Positions 56,034 through 64,000 of a stretch of 64,000 nucleotides of DNA are shown one piece after another. Positions within the stretch are counted from its first letter, which is position 1. Every line of letters starts with the position of its first letter. Below the pieces are notes generated by a model that saw nothing but the letters and a program-made list of their open reading frames with translations, did not search any database and had not been told where the DNA came from. The translations under genes were made by a program, and so were the position numbers. Origin of the DNA: Paracidovorax wautersii (GTDB lineage Bacteria; Pseudomonadota; Gammaproteobacteria; Burkholderiales; Burkholderiaceae_C); contig NZ_FONX01000002.1 of assembly GCF_900113035.1 (NCBI RefSeq), positions 124,001 to 188,000 on the forward strand, read 5' to 3'.

Positions 56034-57185
56034 TCAGCCCGGCGCGCTCCAGGCTTCCGGCGCGCCATGCGCCGCCACCCGGTTGCGCCCTTGCATCTTG
56101 GCCGCGTACAGGGCCTGGTCGGCGCAGGCGGTCAGGGTCTGCGGCAGCGAGGCGTGCTCGGGGAAGGCCGCGAGGCCGCAGGACAGGGTGGCCGACATGC
56201 TCACCTCGCCGTAGCGCACCAGCAGGCCCTGGAAGGCTTCGCGCAGGGCCTCGGCGCGCTGCAGCGCCACGGGCAGCGGCGTGTCGGCCAGCAGCAGCAC
56301 GAACTCTTCGCCGCCGTGGCGGCAGGCCAGGTCCTGCGGGCGCACATGGCTTTGGAGCAGCTGCGCCAGCGCCTGCAGCATGGCGTCGCCGGCCGGATGT
56401 CCGTGCGTGTCGTTGATGCGCTTGAAGTGGTCGATATCGATCATCAGCAGCGCCAGCGGCGTGCCGGCCTTGCGGCAGCGTTCCAGTTCCGGGGCCAGCA
56501 CGGCGTCGAGTTGGCGGCGGTTGAAGAGGCCGGTCAGCGGGTCGCGCAGGGCCTGGTCGCGCAGCCGCGTCTGCAGCGACTGGAGTTCCTGGAATTGCAG
56601 GCGCAGCGTCTCGTTGTCGCGGTACTGCTTCATGGCGCGCACGTAGCCGTCGTGCGCGAAGGCCACGAAGTACACGGCCAGGGATGCGATGCAGAACAGC
56701 CCGGTGACCGTGTGGGTGGACGGGTCGATCGGCCAGGTGCCAGCCACCGCCAGCCAGCCGCCGGCGGCCAGCGCGATGCCGCCGCCGGTGGTCAGCGCCA
56801 GCAGGCGCAGGCCCTTGAGGTCGTAGAAAACCACCATGTTGATGCAGTTGCCGATGATGAGCGCGAAGCTCAGCCATAGCGGCATGCCCAGCAGGCCCGA
56901 CCACAGTCCGCCGAAGACCGCATCCAGGTTGAAGTTCTGCATCTCGGCGGCGCGCTGGTCCTGCGACCGCAGGGCGCGCCAATAGGCCAGCTGCGGGTAG
57001 ATGAAGAACTGGAAGGCCATCACCGCCCACAGCACCGCGCTGGCCCCCGTGAACCACAGGTGCGATGCGATGGACAGGCCCAGCATGGCATAGAAGACCG
57101 AGCGGTTGCGCCGGTTCATGCGCACCAGCCAGTGCACCTTGCGGGGCGTCGGGCGGGCAGGAGCCTGGGCAGCGGGTGCGGGCAT
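56034..57185 (-). CDS. MASE2-type diguanylate cyclase
   Basis: A 383-residue membrane enzyme. The first ~190 residues have hydrophobic segments resembling the MASE2 sensor of AdrA/DgcC cyclases ('RMNRRNRSVFYAMLGLSIASHLW' start, 'AYWRALRSQDQRAAEMQNFNLDAVFGG'). The GGDEF domain is complete: 'DPLTGLFNRRQLDAVL', 'IDIDHFKRINDTHGH' and 'RHGGEEF', with an RPQD inhibitory site. The start at 57185 gives a plausible N terminus; the frame extends further without similarity. Convergent with the GntR gene, only 7 bases between stops. Confidence 0.87.
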   Translation of the reverse strand: MPAPAAQAPARPTPRKVHWLVRMNRRNRSVFYAMLGLSIASHLWFTGASAVLWAVMAFQFFIYPQLAYWRALRSQDQRAAEMQNFNLDAVFGGLWSGLLGMPLWLSFALIIGNCINMVVFYDLKGLRLLALTTGGGIALAAGGWLAVAGTWPIDPSTHTVTGLFCIASLAVYFVAFAHDGYVRAMKQYRDNETLRLQFQELQSLQTRLRDQALRDPLTGLFNRRQLDAVLAPELERCRKAGTPLALLMIDIDHFKRINDTHGHPAGDAMLQALAQLLQSHVRPQDLACRHGGEEFVLLLADTPLPVALQRAEALREAFQGLLVRYGEVSMSATLSCGLAAFPEHASLPQTLTACADQALYAAKMQGRNRVAAHGAPEAWSAPG

Positions 57186-57393
57186 GGACTGAGAGCGGGC
57201 TGGCGGGCGGATGATGCGGGAGGGCGATCGGCGGCGGGTCGGCCAAATGACTGTAACAGTGGATCGTGGAAAGGGCGTGTGCGACTGGCTGCACAGGGGC
57301 CGTCCGGCTCGGCGCACAATCGCCGCCGTGGCGCCCTCGCCCTGCCGGTGTGCCGCATCGGCGCGGCGCCAGCGGCCCTGGCTCACTTTTCCC

Positions 57394-58215
57394 ATGTTCA
57401 ACCGACCGTATCCCATGCGTTCAGACCGGCCTTCCCTGGCCCCTTCCCCCTTCGTGCCCGCTCTCGTTCCCGCCCTGTTGCTGGGCGCTGCCGTGCTGGC
57501 GGCAGGCTGCACGGCGCCCCTGGCTCCGGCGCCTCAGCCATCCGCCGCGCCCGTGGCGGCCCCCGCCGCAGAACCTGTTGCGCCGCCCGTGGCCGCGCCC
57601 GCTCCGGCGCCGGCCGCCCCGGCGGCGCTGCGCATGCCCGACGACGGCACGCTGGCGCGTTTTTCCGGCATCGCGACCGACCTGCCGCCGGGCACCGCGG
57701 CCCTGCTGGATCTGCTGGCCCGCGACAAGACGGCGCTCTGGGAGATCAAGGGCTACAGCGACCGGCAGGCCAACAAGCCCGAACCGGCGCGCGATGCCGC
57801 GCTGGCACGGGCCCTGTCGGTGCGCAAGCAACTGGTGCTGCGGGGCGTGCCGCCGCAGAACCTGCGGGTCAAGTACAGCACCGAAGAGGCGCGCGAGGTG
57901 GTGACGGTGCTGCCGCAGGGCGCTGCTGCGGCGGCGCAGCCCGCAGTCACGGCGCTGCAGCCCCTGGCCCCTGCGGCGCAGGCCCTGCCGCCGCAAAAGT
58001 ATGCGGAGGCCAAGGCCGCCAAAACCGCCAAGGTGCCCGCGAAGGCCTTGAAGGACAAGAAGGAGCGCAAGGCACCGGCCTCCCGGGCCAAGGCCGCGCC
58101 GGCGAAAGCCGGGGCGCACAAGACGGCCCAGAAGGCCGCTCCGCACAAGGCGGGCGCCCATCCGGCGGGCCATGCGGCGCACAAGAAGCCCGCCGCCAGC
58201 GCTGCGGGCAAGTAA
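57394..58215 (+). CDS. Lipoprotein with OmpA-like domain and Lys/Ala-rich tail
   Basis: A 273-residue protein. The signal peptide ends in a lipobox ('VLAAGC', Cys near residue 37), so it is probably a lipoprotein. A Pro/Ala-rich linker follows, then about 90 residues like a short OmpA-type peptidoglycan-binding region ('IKGYSDRQANKPEPARDAALARALSVRKQLVLRGVPPQNLRVKYST', split around residue 150), with a G-Y-S-D in place of G-x-T-D. The last ~75 residues are Lys/Ala/His-rich with KAAPAKAG-type repeats, like bacterial histone H1-like tails. Start could be 57394 or 57415. Confidence 0.7.
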   Translation: MFNRPYPMRSDRPSLAPSPFVPALVPALLLGAAVLAAGCTAPLAPAPQPSAAPVAAPAAEPVAPPVAAPAPAPAAPAALRMPDDGTLARFSGIATDLPPGTAALLDLLARDKTALWEIKGYSDRQANKPEPARDAALARALSVRKQLVLRGVPPQNLRVKYSTEEAREVVTVLPQGAAAAAQPAVTALQPLAPAAQALPPQKYAEAKAAKTAKVPAKALKDKKERKAPASRAKAAPAKAGAHKTAQKAAPHKAGAHPAGHAAHKKPAASAAGK

Positions 58216-58241
58216 GCCCGCAGGCAAGCAATCCGTCCTGA

Positions 58242-58265
58242 CCGCCAGCCCGCGCGGGCCGGCGG
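58242..58265. terminator. GC-rich palindrome between convergent genes
   Basis: CCGCC-A-GCCCGC meets GCGGGC-C-GGCGG as a 24-base near-perfect palindrome between the lipoprotein gene and mmsA stops. No T-run is present. Confidence 0.35.
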
Positions 58266-58277
58266 CGGTGGCGGGCC

Positions 58278-59795
58278 TCAGCGGCTGCTGGGGAAGCTGA
58301 ACACCGCGCCTTCGCGCACGCCGGCCGAGGGCCAGCGCTGGGTGATGGTCTTGCGCTTGGTGTAGAAGCGCACGGCGTCCGGGCCGTAGGCGTGCAGGTC
58401 GCCGAACAGGCTGCGCTTCCAGCCGCCGAAGGAGTGGTAGGCCACCGGCACGGGCAGCGGCACGTTCACGCCCACCATGCCGACCTGGATGTGGTCGGTG
58501 AAGTAGCGGGCGGCCTCGCCGTCGCGCGTGAAGATGCAGGTGCCGTTGCCGTATTCGTGGTCGTCGATGAGCTGCATGGCTTCCTGCAGCGTCTTGACGC
58601 GCACCACGCCCAGCACGGGGCCGAAGATCTCTTCTTGGTAGATCTTCATGCCGGGCCTGACGTGGTCGAAGAGGCAGGCGCCGAGGAAGTAGCCTTCCTC
58701 GTGGCCGTCCACCTTGACCGTGCGGCCGTCCACCACCAGCGTCGCGCCTTCGGCGACGCCGCTGTCCACATAGGCCTTCACCTTCTCGAAGTGCTGCTTC
58801 GTCACCAGCGGGCCCATGTCGTTGCCGTTGTCGGTGCCGGGGCCGACCTTCATCTTGGCGATCTCGGTCTTCAGGCCCGCGATCACGGCATCGGCCGTCT
58901 CGTCGCCCACGGCCACCACCAGCGGGATGGCCATGCAGCGCTCGCCGCAGCTGCCGTAGGCCGCGCCCATCAGCGCGCTCACGGCGTTGCCGATGTCGGC
59001 GTCGGGCATCAGCACGGCGTGGTTCTTGGCGCCGCCCAGGGCCTGCACGCGCTTGCCGTGCTTGCAGCCTTCGGCGTAGATGTATTCGGCGATGGGCGTG
59101 GAGCCGACGAAGCTCACGGCCTTCACGCGCGGATCGCGCAGCAGCGTATCGACGGCGGTCTTGTCGCCGTTGACCACGTTCAGCACGCCGGGCGGCAGGC
59201 CCGCTTCCAGCGCCAGCCGGGCGATGAACATCGTGCTGCTGGGGTCGCGCTCGGAGGGCTTGAGCACGAAGGTGTTGCCGCAGGCCACGGCCATGGGCCA
59301 CATCCACAGCGGCACCATGGCCGGGAAGTTGAAGGGCGTGATGCCGGCGGTGACGCCCAGCGCCTGGAATTCGCTCCAGCTGTCGATGCCCGGGCCCACG
59401 TTGCGGCTGTGCTCGCCCTTGAGCAGCTCGGGCGCGTAGCTGGCGTATTCCACGTTCTCGATGCCGCGCTGCAGCTCGCCGTGCGCGTCGGAGAGCACCT
59501 TGCCGTGCTCGGCGGTGATGAGGGCGGCGATCTCGTCGGCATGCTCTTCGAGCAGCACCTTGAGCTTGGCGAACACCCGCGCGCGCTTGAGCGGCGGCGT
59601 GTTGCGCCAGGCGGGGAAGGCGGCTTCGGCCGAGGCGATGGCGGCCTCCACGGTGGCCTGGTCGGCCAGGGCCACGCTGGTGGTCGATTGGCCGGTGGCG
59701 GGGTTGAACACCGGCTGCGTGCGGGCGGTGTCGGCGACGAGCTGGCCGCCGATCAGGTGGCCGACGGTGGAGGTCACGGATTTGTCGTGTTGCAT
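58278..59795 (-). CDS. mmsA: CoA-acylating (methyl)malonate-semialdehyde dehydrogenase
   Basis: A 505-residue aldehyde dehydrogenase. 'GVTAGITPFNFPAMVPLWMWPMAVACGNTFVLKPSE' region binds NAD; the catalytic Cys is in 'GSCGERCMAI'; 'PLPVPVAYHSFGGWKRSLFGD' is specific for the MmsA branch. It lacks the usual general-base Glu ('ALGGAKNHAVL' where hydrolytic ALDHs have ELGGK), as expected for CoA-dependent members. Next to the beta-alanine aminotransferase it would convert malonate semialdehyde to acetyl-CoA. Confidence 0.93.
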   Translation of the reverse strand: MQHDKSVTSTVGHLIGGQLVADTARTQPVFNPATGQSTTSVALADQATVEAAIASAEAAFPAWRNTPPLKRARVFAKLKVLLEEHADEIAALITAEHGKVLSDAHGELQRGIENVEYASYAPELLKGEHSRNVGPGIDSWSEFQALGVTAGITPFNFPAMVPLWMWPMAVACGNTFVLKPSERDPSSTMFIARLALEAGLPPGVLNVVNGDKTAVDTLLRDPRVKAVSFVGSTPIAEYIYAEGCKHGKRVQALGGAKNHAVLMPDADIGNAVSALMGAAYGSCGERCMAIPLVVAVGDETADAVIAGLKTEIAKMKVGPGTDNGNDMGPLVTKQHFEKVKAYVDSGVAEGATLVVDGRTVKVDGHEEGYFLGACLFDHVRPGMKIYQEEIFGPVLGVVRVKTLQEAMQLIDDHEYGNGTCIFTRDGEAARYFTDHIQVGMVGVNVPLPVPVAYHSFGGWKRSLFGDLHAYGPDAVRFYTKRKTITQRWPSAGVREGAVFSFPSSR

Positions 59796-59812
59796 GGTTT
59801 CAAGGTCAAAAG

Positions 59813-59861
59813 TGCCTGCAGCGCAGGTGGTGCCTGCGCTGCCTGCTATCAAAAGATGAGT
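59813..59861 (+). repeat. Dispersed 49-bp repeat, copy D
   Basis: It aligns without gaps to copy B: CAGCGC, GCGCTG and CTATCAA lie at the same spacings. It fills the gap between bauA and mmsA and ends on the first base of the bauA stop codon complement. Confidence 0.6.
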
Positions 59862-61237
59862 TAAGCGGTTTCGTCCAGGGCATCGCCCAGGGCGCTGACC
59901 AGGCGGTCGATCTCGGCCTCGGTGCTGATGAAGGGCGGCGCGAGCTGGATGGTGTCGCCGCCGTAGCGCACGTAGAAGCCCTTGTCCCAGCACTTCATGG
60001 CGATTTCATAGGGCCGGCGGGCCGGCTCGCCCGGCAGGGCGGCGATGGTGAAGCCGGCCGCCAGGCCGTAGTTGCGGATGTCCGCCACGTGCTTGGCGCC
60101 CTTGAGGCCGTGCACGGCGCGCTGGAAGTAGGGCGCCAGCGCCTTCACGCGGCCCGGTGCGTCTTCCTTTTGCAGGATGTCGAGCACCGCGTTGCCCGCA
60201 GCGCAGGCCACCGGGTGGGCCGAATAGGTGTAGCCGTGCGGGAATTCGAGCATGTACTCGGGGCCGCCCGCCGCCATGAAGGTGTCGTAGATCTCGCGCG
60301 TGGCGATCACGCCGCCCAGCGGCTGGGCGCCGTTGGTCACCTGCTTGGCGAAGTTGAGGATGTCCGGCGTCACGCCGAAGGCTTCCGCGCCCGTCCAGGC
60401 GCCGCAGCGGCCGAAGCCGGTGATGACCTCGTCGAAGATCAGCAGGATGTTGTTCTGCGTGCAGATCTCGCGGATGCGCTCCAGGTAGCCCTTGGGCGGG
60501 ATGACCACGCCGGCCGAGCCCGAGAACGGCTCCACGATCACCGCCGCGATGTTGCTCGCGTCGTGCAGCGCGATCACGTCCAGCAGCCGGTCGGCCAGCG
60601 CCCGGCCGCCGTCTTCGGCCATGCCCTGCACGAAGGAGCCGGCGGGCGGCTGGGTGTGCGGCAGGTGGTCGGCCTCGATCCCCTGGCCGAAGGTCTTGCG
60701 GTTGCCCACGATGCCGCCCACCGAGATGCCGCCGAAGTTCACGCCGTGGTAGCCCTTCTCGCGGCCGATCAGGCGCGTCTTGCTCGCCTGGCCCTTGGCG
60801 CGCCAGTAGGCGCGGGCCATCTTGAGCGAGGTGTCGGCGGATTCGGAGCCCGAGCCGGTGAAGAACACGTAGTCCAGGCCCGCCGGGGTCAGCTCGCGGA
60901 TCGTGTTGGCGAGCGTGAACGAGGCCGGGTGGCCGAACTGGAAGGCCGGCGCGTAGTCCAGCGTGGCGGCGGCGCGGCCGATGGCTTCGGCGATGTCGCG
61001 GCGGCCGTGGCCCAGGCCCGCGCACCACAGGCCCGAGAGGCCGTCGAAGATCTTGCGGCCGTCCGAGTCGGTGTAGTAGGCGCCCTGGCCCGCGACGATC
61101 ATGCGCGGCTTGGCCTTGAACTGGCGGTTGGCCGTGAAGGGCATCCAGTGGGCGTCGAGCCAGGCGGCGTCCATGCGCGGCGCGGCGCCGGCGTCCGGTT
61201 GGTCGGCGACGGGGGTATCCAGGGGAACGAAGCTCAT
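59861..61237 (-). CDS. bauA: Class III aminotransferase, probable beta-alanine:pyruvate aminotransferase
   Basis: A 458-residue PLP enzyme. 'WMPFTANRQFKAKPRMI' and '[21 protein letters not shown]' at the N terminus are typical of omega-amino acid:pyruvate aminotransferases. 'FTGSGSESADTSLKMARAYWRAKG', the PLP Asp in 'LLIFDEVITGFGR' and the Schiff-base Lys in 'LNFAKQVTNGAQPLGG' are intact. It is followed by mmsA, giving beta-alanine to malonate semialdehyde to acetyl-CoA. ATG at 61237 with GGAG upstream. Divergent from a LysR gene. Confidence 0.92.
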   Translation of the reverse strand: MSFVPLDTPVADQPDAGAAPRMDAAWLDAHWMPFTANRQFKAKPRMIVAGQGAYYTDSDGRKIFDGLSGLWCAGLGHGRRDIAEAIGRAAATLDYAPAFQFGHPASFTLANTIRELTPAGLDYVFFTGSGSESADTSLKMARAYWRAKGQASKTRLIGREKGYHGVNFGGISVGGIVGNRKTFGQGIEADHLPHTQPPAGSFVQGMAEDGGRALADRLLDVIALHDASNIAAVIVEPFSGSAGVVIPPKGYLERIREICTQNNILLIFDEVITGFGRCGAWTGAEAFGVTPDILNFAKQVTNGAQPLGGVIATREIYDTFMAAGGPEYMLEFPHGYTYSAHPVACAAGNAVLDILQKEDAPGRVKALAPYFQRAVHGLKGAKHVADIRNYGLAAGFTIAALPGEPARRPYEIAMKCWDKGFYVRYGGDTIQLAPPFISTEAEIDRLVSALGDALDETA

Positions 61238-61371
61238 GCGGGACTCCGGTGAGAGTGAAAGCGGGATGACAGCGGGGCGTGGCGAAACGATGGGCGCATG
61301 GCAGCCTGCCGATGCGATGCGCCATTGTTCGTGCGGCCGATAATCCCTTGAATGCCGCAATATCACCGTTC

Positions 61372-61391
61372 ACTTGCGCAGTAGTGCAAGT
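61372..61391. promoter_or_regulatory. Likely LysR operator
   Basis: A dyad ACTTGC-N8-GCAAGT lies in the divergent region, 12 bases before the LysR-family start. Size and place fit an autoregulatory LysR binding site that would also control bauA-mmsA. Confidence 0.5.
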
Positions 61392-61402
61392 AATGACCCG
61401 GA

Positions 61403-62383
61403 ATGCCCATGCCTGATGCCTCCGCTCCCGCCCCGTCCGTTCCCCTGCCGCGCCAGCGTGCCGTGCTGGGCCAGGTGGCCGACATGGATCTGCGCCTGCT
61501 GCAGGTGTTCAAGAGCGTCGTCGAATGCGGCGGCATGGCCGCGGCCGAACTGGAGCTGAACATCGGCACCAGCACCGTGAGCCGCCACGTCAAGGACCTG
61601 GAGGCGCGCCTGGGCCTCACCCTGTGCCGGCGCGGGCGCGCGGGCTTCGCGCTCACGCCCGAGGGGCAGCGGGTCTATGAGGAAACCCTGCGCCTGCTGG
61701 CCGCCGTGCGGGGCTTTCGCGACGGCATCGACGACATCCACGCCCGCATGGGCGGCCAGCTGGCCGTGGCCGTGTTCGACAAGACCGCCAGCAATCCGGC
61801 TGCCCGCATCGGCCAGGCCATCGCCGCCTTCACCGCCCAGGCGCCCGACGTGCAGCTGCAGCTGCATGTGGCCTCCATCAACGCCATCGAGCGCGGCGTG
61901 ATCGACGGCAGCTGGCAGGTGGGCATCATCCCGGCGCACCGCGCCTCGCAGAGCCTGGTCTATGCCGACCTGTTCGGCGAGACGATGCAGCTCTACTGCG
62001 GCGCGGGCCATCCGCTCTTCGGCGCACAGCATGCCGCGCTCGACTGGGACGCGCTGCGCGCCCACCCCTTCGCCGGCCTGGGCTACCACTCGCCCAACAT
62101 GGAGTTGAGCCACCAGGCGCGCCTTACGCGCAGCGCCACCGGGTTCGACCAGGAATCCATCGCCACGCTGGTGCTCTCGGGCCGCTACCTGGGCTTTCTG
62201 CCCGACCACTATGCCGAGAGCTTCGAGCGCCAGGGCCGCATGCAGGCCGTGCGGCCGGAGCTTTTCTTCTACCGCTGCCAGTTCGTGAGCCTGGTGCGCC
62301 GCTCGCCCACGCCCAGCCGGGCCGTGCAGGTGTTCGTGCAGTGCCTGGAGCGCGCCCATGCCGCGGGTGCCGCCGGGCGCTGA
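61403..62383 (+). CDS. LysR-family transcriptional regulator
   Basis: A 326-residue regulator. The helix-turn-helix is at about residues 28-85 ('LRLLQVFKSVVECGGMAAAELELNIGTSTVSRHVKDLEARLG' region, split), followed by a type 2 periplasmic-fold sensor domain. It is divergent from bauA-mmsA, so it probably activates them in response to beta-alanine or a related amine. Start at 61403 or 61409 (two close ATGs). Confidence 0.93.
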   Translation: MPMPDASAPAPSVPLPRQRAVLGQVADMDLRLLQVFKSVVECGGMAAAELELNIGTSTVSRHVKDLEARLGLTLCRRGRAGFALTPEGQRVYEETLRLLAAVRGFRDGIDDIHARMGGQLAVAVFDKTASNPAARIGQAIAAFTAQAPDVQLQLHVASINAIERGVIDGSWQVGIIPAHRASQSLVYADLFGETMQLYCGAGHPLFGAQHAALDWDALRAHPFAGLGYHSPNMELSHQARLTRSATGFDQESIATLVLSGRYLGFLPDHYAESFERQGRMQAVRPELFFYRCQFVSLVRRSPTPSRAVQVFVQCLERAHAAGAAGR

Positions 62384-62445
62384 AACGCGCTCCGCCGCAT
62401 AATCGGCCTTCTTCCCGCCCTGCCTCTTGCCTCGGAGCCCGCACC

Positions 62446-62793
62446 ATGAACAGCAGCGTTTCGGCTATCGCCTCCTCCGGCCTGCGCGCCGCGCAGATGC
62501 GCATGGACGTGTCGGCGAACAATGTGGCCAATGCGAGCACGCCGGGCTTTCGCCCGCAGTCGGTGCAGGAAGAGGCCGTGCCAGGGCAGGGCGGCGTCGC
62601 GGCACGCGTGAAGCCGGCGACGGGCGCGCCGGCCCCCGCGCAGGGTGGCGAGGCGGCGGCGGCACCCTCGGGCACCTCGCTCGAAGGCGAGGCGGTGGAC
62701 CAGCTATCCGCCAGCTACGCGTTCACGGCCAATCTGCAGGTGCTGCGCACCAACGACCGCATGATGGGCGCGCTGCTCGACGTGCGCGCCTGA
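62446..62793 (+). CDS. Orphan FlgB/FlgC-like flagellar rod-type protein
   Basis: A 115-residue protein with both ends of flagellar rod proteins: the N-terminal 'SGLRAAQMRMDVSANNVANASTPGF' motif region (Flg_bb_rod) and a C-terminal 'AVDQLSASYAFTANLQVLRTNDRMMGALLDV' (Flg_bbr_C), joined by a short Ala/Pro-rich spacer. True FlgC is about 135-150 residues. No other flagellar gene is near. It may be an accessory rod or hook component, or a relic. ATG at 62446 with GGAG upstream. Confidence 0.8.
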   Translation: MNSSVSAIASSGLRAAQMRMDVSANNVANASTPGFRPQSVQEEAVPGQGGVAARVKPATGAPAPAQGGEAAAAPSGTSLEGEAVDQLSASYAFTANLQVLRTNDRMMGALLDVRA

Positions 62794-62802
62794 CGGCCTT
62801 CA

Positions 62803-62832
62803 TCTCTTTCTCTCTTTTCTTTCTCTCTCTTC
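62803..62832. other. 30-base pure pyrimidine tract
   Basis: An uninterrupted run of C and T on the plus strand just after the FlgC-like gene, strongly unlike the surrounding GC-rich sequence. It could help Rho-independent release or be a simple repeat tract. Confidence 0.5.
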
Positions 62833-62865
62833 GCGTTTCGTCCCGGGCCCTGCGGCGGCCCTGGC

Positions 62866-62964
62866 TCACTGCGCCCAGGCCAGCCCGGCCAGGCGGTCCA
62901 TCAGCCAGTGCTGGAAGGCCCGTGCGGCGGGCGTGCCGGGCCGGTTCGGTGAGGTCGAGGGCAT
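62866..62964 (-). CDS. 32-residue ORF resembling the C terminus of a LysR regulator
   Basis: ATG at 62964 is preceded by AAAGGA at a normal distance. The product, ending 'ARAFQHWLMDRLAGLAWAQ', resembles the last helix of LysR proteins ('AF-x-x-WL'). It lies 38 bases after the DUF2061 gene on the same strand. It could be a small protein, but more likely is the relic of a deleted LysR gene. Confidence 0.35.
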   Translation of the reverse strand: MPSTSPNRPGTPAARAFQHWLMDRLAGLAWAQ

Positions 62965-63002
62965 GGTGCGTTCCTTTCGTCTGAGGCGTTGGCGCTGTGC
63001 GT

Positions 63003-63257
63003 TCAGGCAGCGGCTGCCGCGTTGTCGAGCGCTGCGGCTTCGCGGCGGCGGGCCGCGCGTTCCCAGGCCTTTTCATGGAAGAAGAAGGCCACCGCCTGGA
63101 CCGTAGGCTCCAGCAGGCTCAGCGTGAGCGACGCGATCAGATTGCCCGTGACCGCGTAGGCCACCAGGGCGGCGACGCAGATGTGGATCAGGTAGTAGCT
63201 GCCCGTCTTCATCAGCGTGGGCAGGTTCTGGCGGGCGGTGGCGCGCAGGCGGGACAT
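63003..63257 (-). CDS. DUF2061 domain membrane protein
   Basis: An 84-residue protein of the DUF2061 type. It begins with a basic stretch, then 'LPTLMKTGSYYLIHICVAALVAYAVTGNLIASLTLSLLEPTVQAVAFFFHEKAW' as two membrane helices with the family's 'EP-x-x-x-x-x-F-x-x-H-E' pattern. The tail is Ala-rich. Function is unknown; homologues occur in many proteobacteria. Confidence 0.85.
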   Translation of the reverse strand: MSRLRATARQNLPTLMKTGSYYLIHICVAALVAYAVTGNLIASLTLSLLEPTVQAVAFFFHEKAWERAARRREAAALDNAAAAA

Positions 63258-63504
63258 CGTGGGGTTCCTCTCGAATCGGCAATGCGCCCATGCTACGGAT
63301 GGGTGGTTGATTACGCCAATTGCGGCTTTCTAATCAAGAGATAGAAACTATCGCTTGGCCGTGCGCCCTGCAGTGCGCGATGCGGCCGCCACGGCGCGTG
63401 CGCGACGAAAGCCCGGGCATCGCGCTCAAATGCTCCGGCAGGCGAAAGCAAGGCTGTATTCCGTTGGGCAGAATGCGCAACCAAAATTTTCAGCTGGTAA
63501 GTAA

Positions 63505-64000
63505 ATGTTTGATGCCTATTTCGTCAACGACGTCGGCCGTGGGCCGCTGGCTGCCTGGGGGCACGATCCCTGGCTGGTCGCACTGTCGGTGGCGCTGGCG
63601 GTCCTGGCCTCGATCATGGCCATGCACCTGGCCGGGCTCGCGCGCGTGGCGGTCACGCCCCTGGGCCGCCGGGCCGTGGTGCTTTCGGGCGCCCTGGGGC
63701 TGGGCGGCGGCATCTGGGCCATGCATTTCGTCGGCATGCTGGCCTTCGATCTGTGCCGCCAGGGGGTGTTCCATTCCGGCATCACCGCGCTGTCGGTGCT
63801 GCCGGCGCTGCTGGCCTCGTGGGTGGCGCTGAACGTGCTGGCGCAGCCGCAGGCCAGCGGGCGCAGCGTCACGGTCAGCGGCCTGCTGGTGGGCCTGGGC
63901 ATCGCCGCCATGCATTACCTCGGCATGGCGGCCTCCACCCTGGCGCCGATCATGCGCTACGACGTGGACGGCTTCCTGGCCTCCGTGGTATTCGCCCTGG
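63505..64000 (+). CDS. MHYT-domain membrane sensor, N-terminal part
   Basis: The open frame starts at ATG 63505 and runs off the window (165 residues visible). It has five or six hydrophobic segments with the repeating MHYT signature: 'IMAMHLAGLA', 'WAMHFVGMLAF' and 'AAMHYLGMAA'. MHYT domains bind copper or sense gases and usually precede GGDEF/EAL or histidine kinase domains, which would lie beyond 64000. Confidence 0.85.
   Translation, partial: MFDAYFVNDVGRGPLAAWGHDPWLVALSVALAVLASIMAMHLAGLARVAVTPLGRRAVVLSGALGLGGGIWAMHFVGMLAFDLCRQGVFHSGITALSVLPALLASWVALNVLAQPQASGRSVTVSGLLVGLGIAAMHYLGMAASTLAPIMRYDVDGFLASVVFAL

Overview
The window is a GC-rich, gene-dense chromosomal segment of a betaproteobacterium, most probably a member of the Comamonadaceae close to Acidovorax. 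The reasons are the gene neighbourhoods (kdsD-kdsC-lptC, amgK beside lptD-surA-rsmA, metX-metW), the ABC transporter and regulator families, and a 49-bp dispersed repeat of a kind I associate with this family. I saw no tRNA, rRNA, CRISPR array, prophage or intact insertion sequence.

Layout. 1-5400: end of yidC, a family-5 substrate-binding protein inserted between yidC and mnmE, an ~80-nt palindromic element, mnmE and a hypothetical gene. 5400-11300: apt, a PAS-GGDEF-EAL c-di-GMP protein with a degenerate receiver, and a KefC-type antiporter. 11400-14460: Kdo pathway and LPS export genes kdsD-kdsC-lptC, plus a short-chain dehydrogenase that carries a dispersed repeat inside its coding sequence. 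14550-15815: two tandem RRM RNA-binding proteins, each with a leader hairpin covering its ribosome binding site. 16000-18700: two riboswitches within 1 kb, a yybP-ykoY (manganese) element before a TMEM165/GDT1 family exporter and a SAM-II element before metX-metW. 19000-22350: a chemoreceptor and a diguanylate cyclase. 22380-27370: ethanolamine use (eutC, eutB, permease, AraC-type activator). 27450-31100: an M20 peptidase, an SRAP-family protein that lacks its catalytic residues, and another diguanylate cyclase.

31600-37350: an operon of rsmE with three genes that look like an MksF-MksE-MksB condensin (MukBEF/Wadjet relatives) with no adjacent JetD-type nuclease. 37400-43500: amgK divergent from lptD-surA-rsmA. 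43500-44900: a secreted barnase-type ribonuclease with its barstar-type inhibitor, beside a repeat-rich decayed stretch. 45000-47400: maeB. 47500-56030: a seven-gene catabolic operon (LIV-type ABC transporter, M20 amidohydrolase, M81/MlrC protein) with a divergent FadR-type repressor and several strong dyads between them. 56030-64000: a MASE2 diguanylate cyclase, an OmpA-like lipoprotein with a basic tail, a beta-alanine catabolic pair (mmsA, bauA) with a divergent LysR regulator, an orphan FlgC-like protein, a DUF2061 protein and the start of an MHYT sensor.

Themes are envelope biogenesis (yidC, kdsD/kdsC/lptC, lptD/surA, amgK), c-di-GMP signalling (four GGDEF proteins plus an MHYT protein), catabolism of small nitrogen compounds (ethanolamine, beta-alanine, amides) and RNA-level control (two riboswitches and two SD-masking hairpins).
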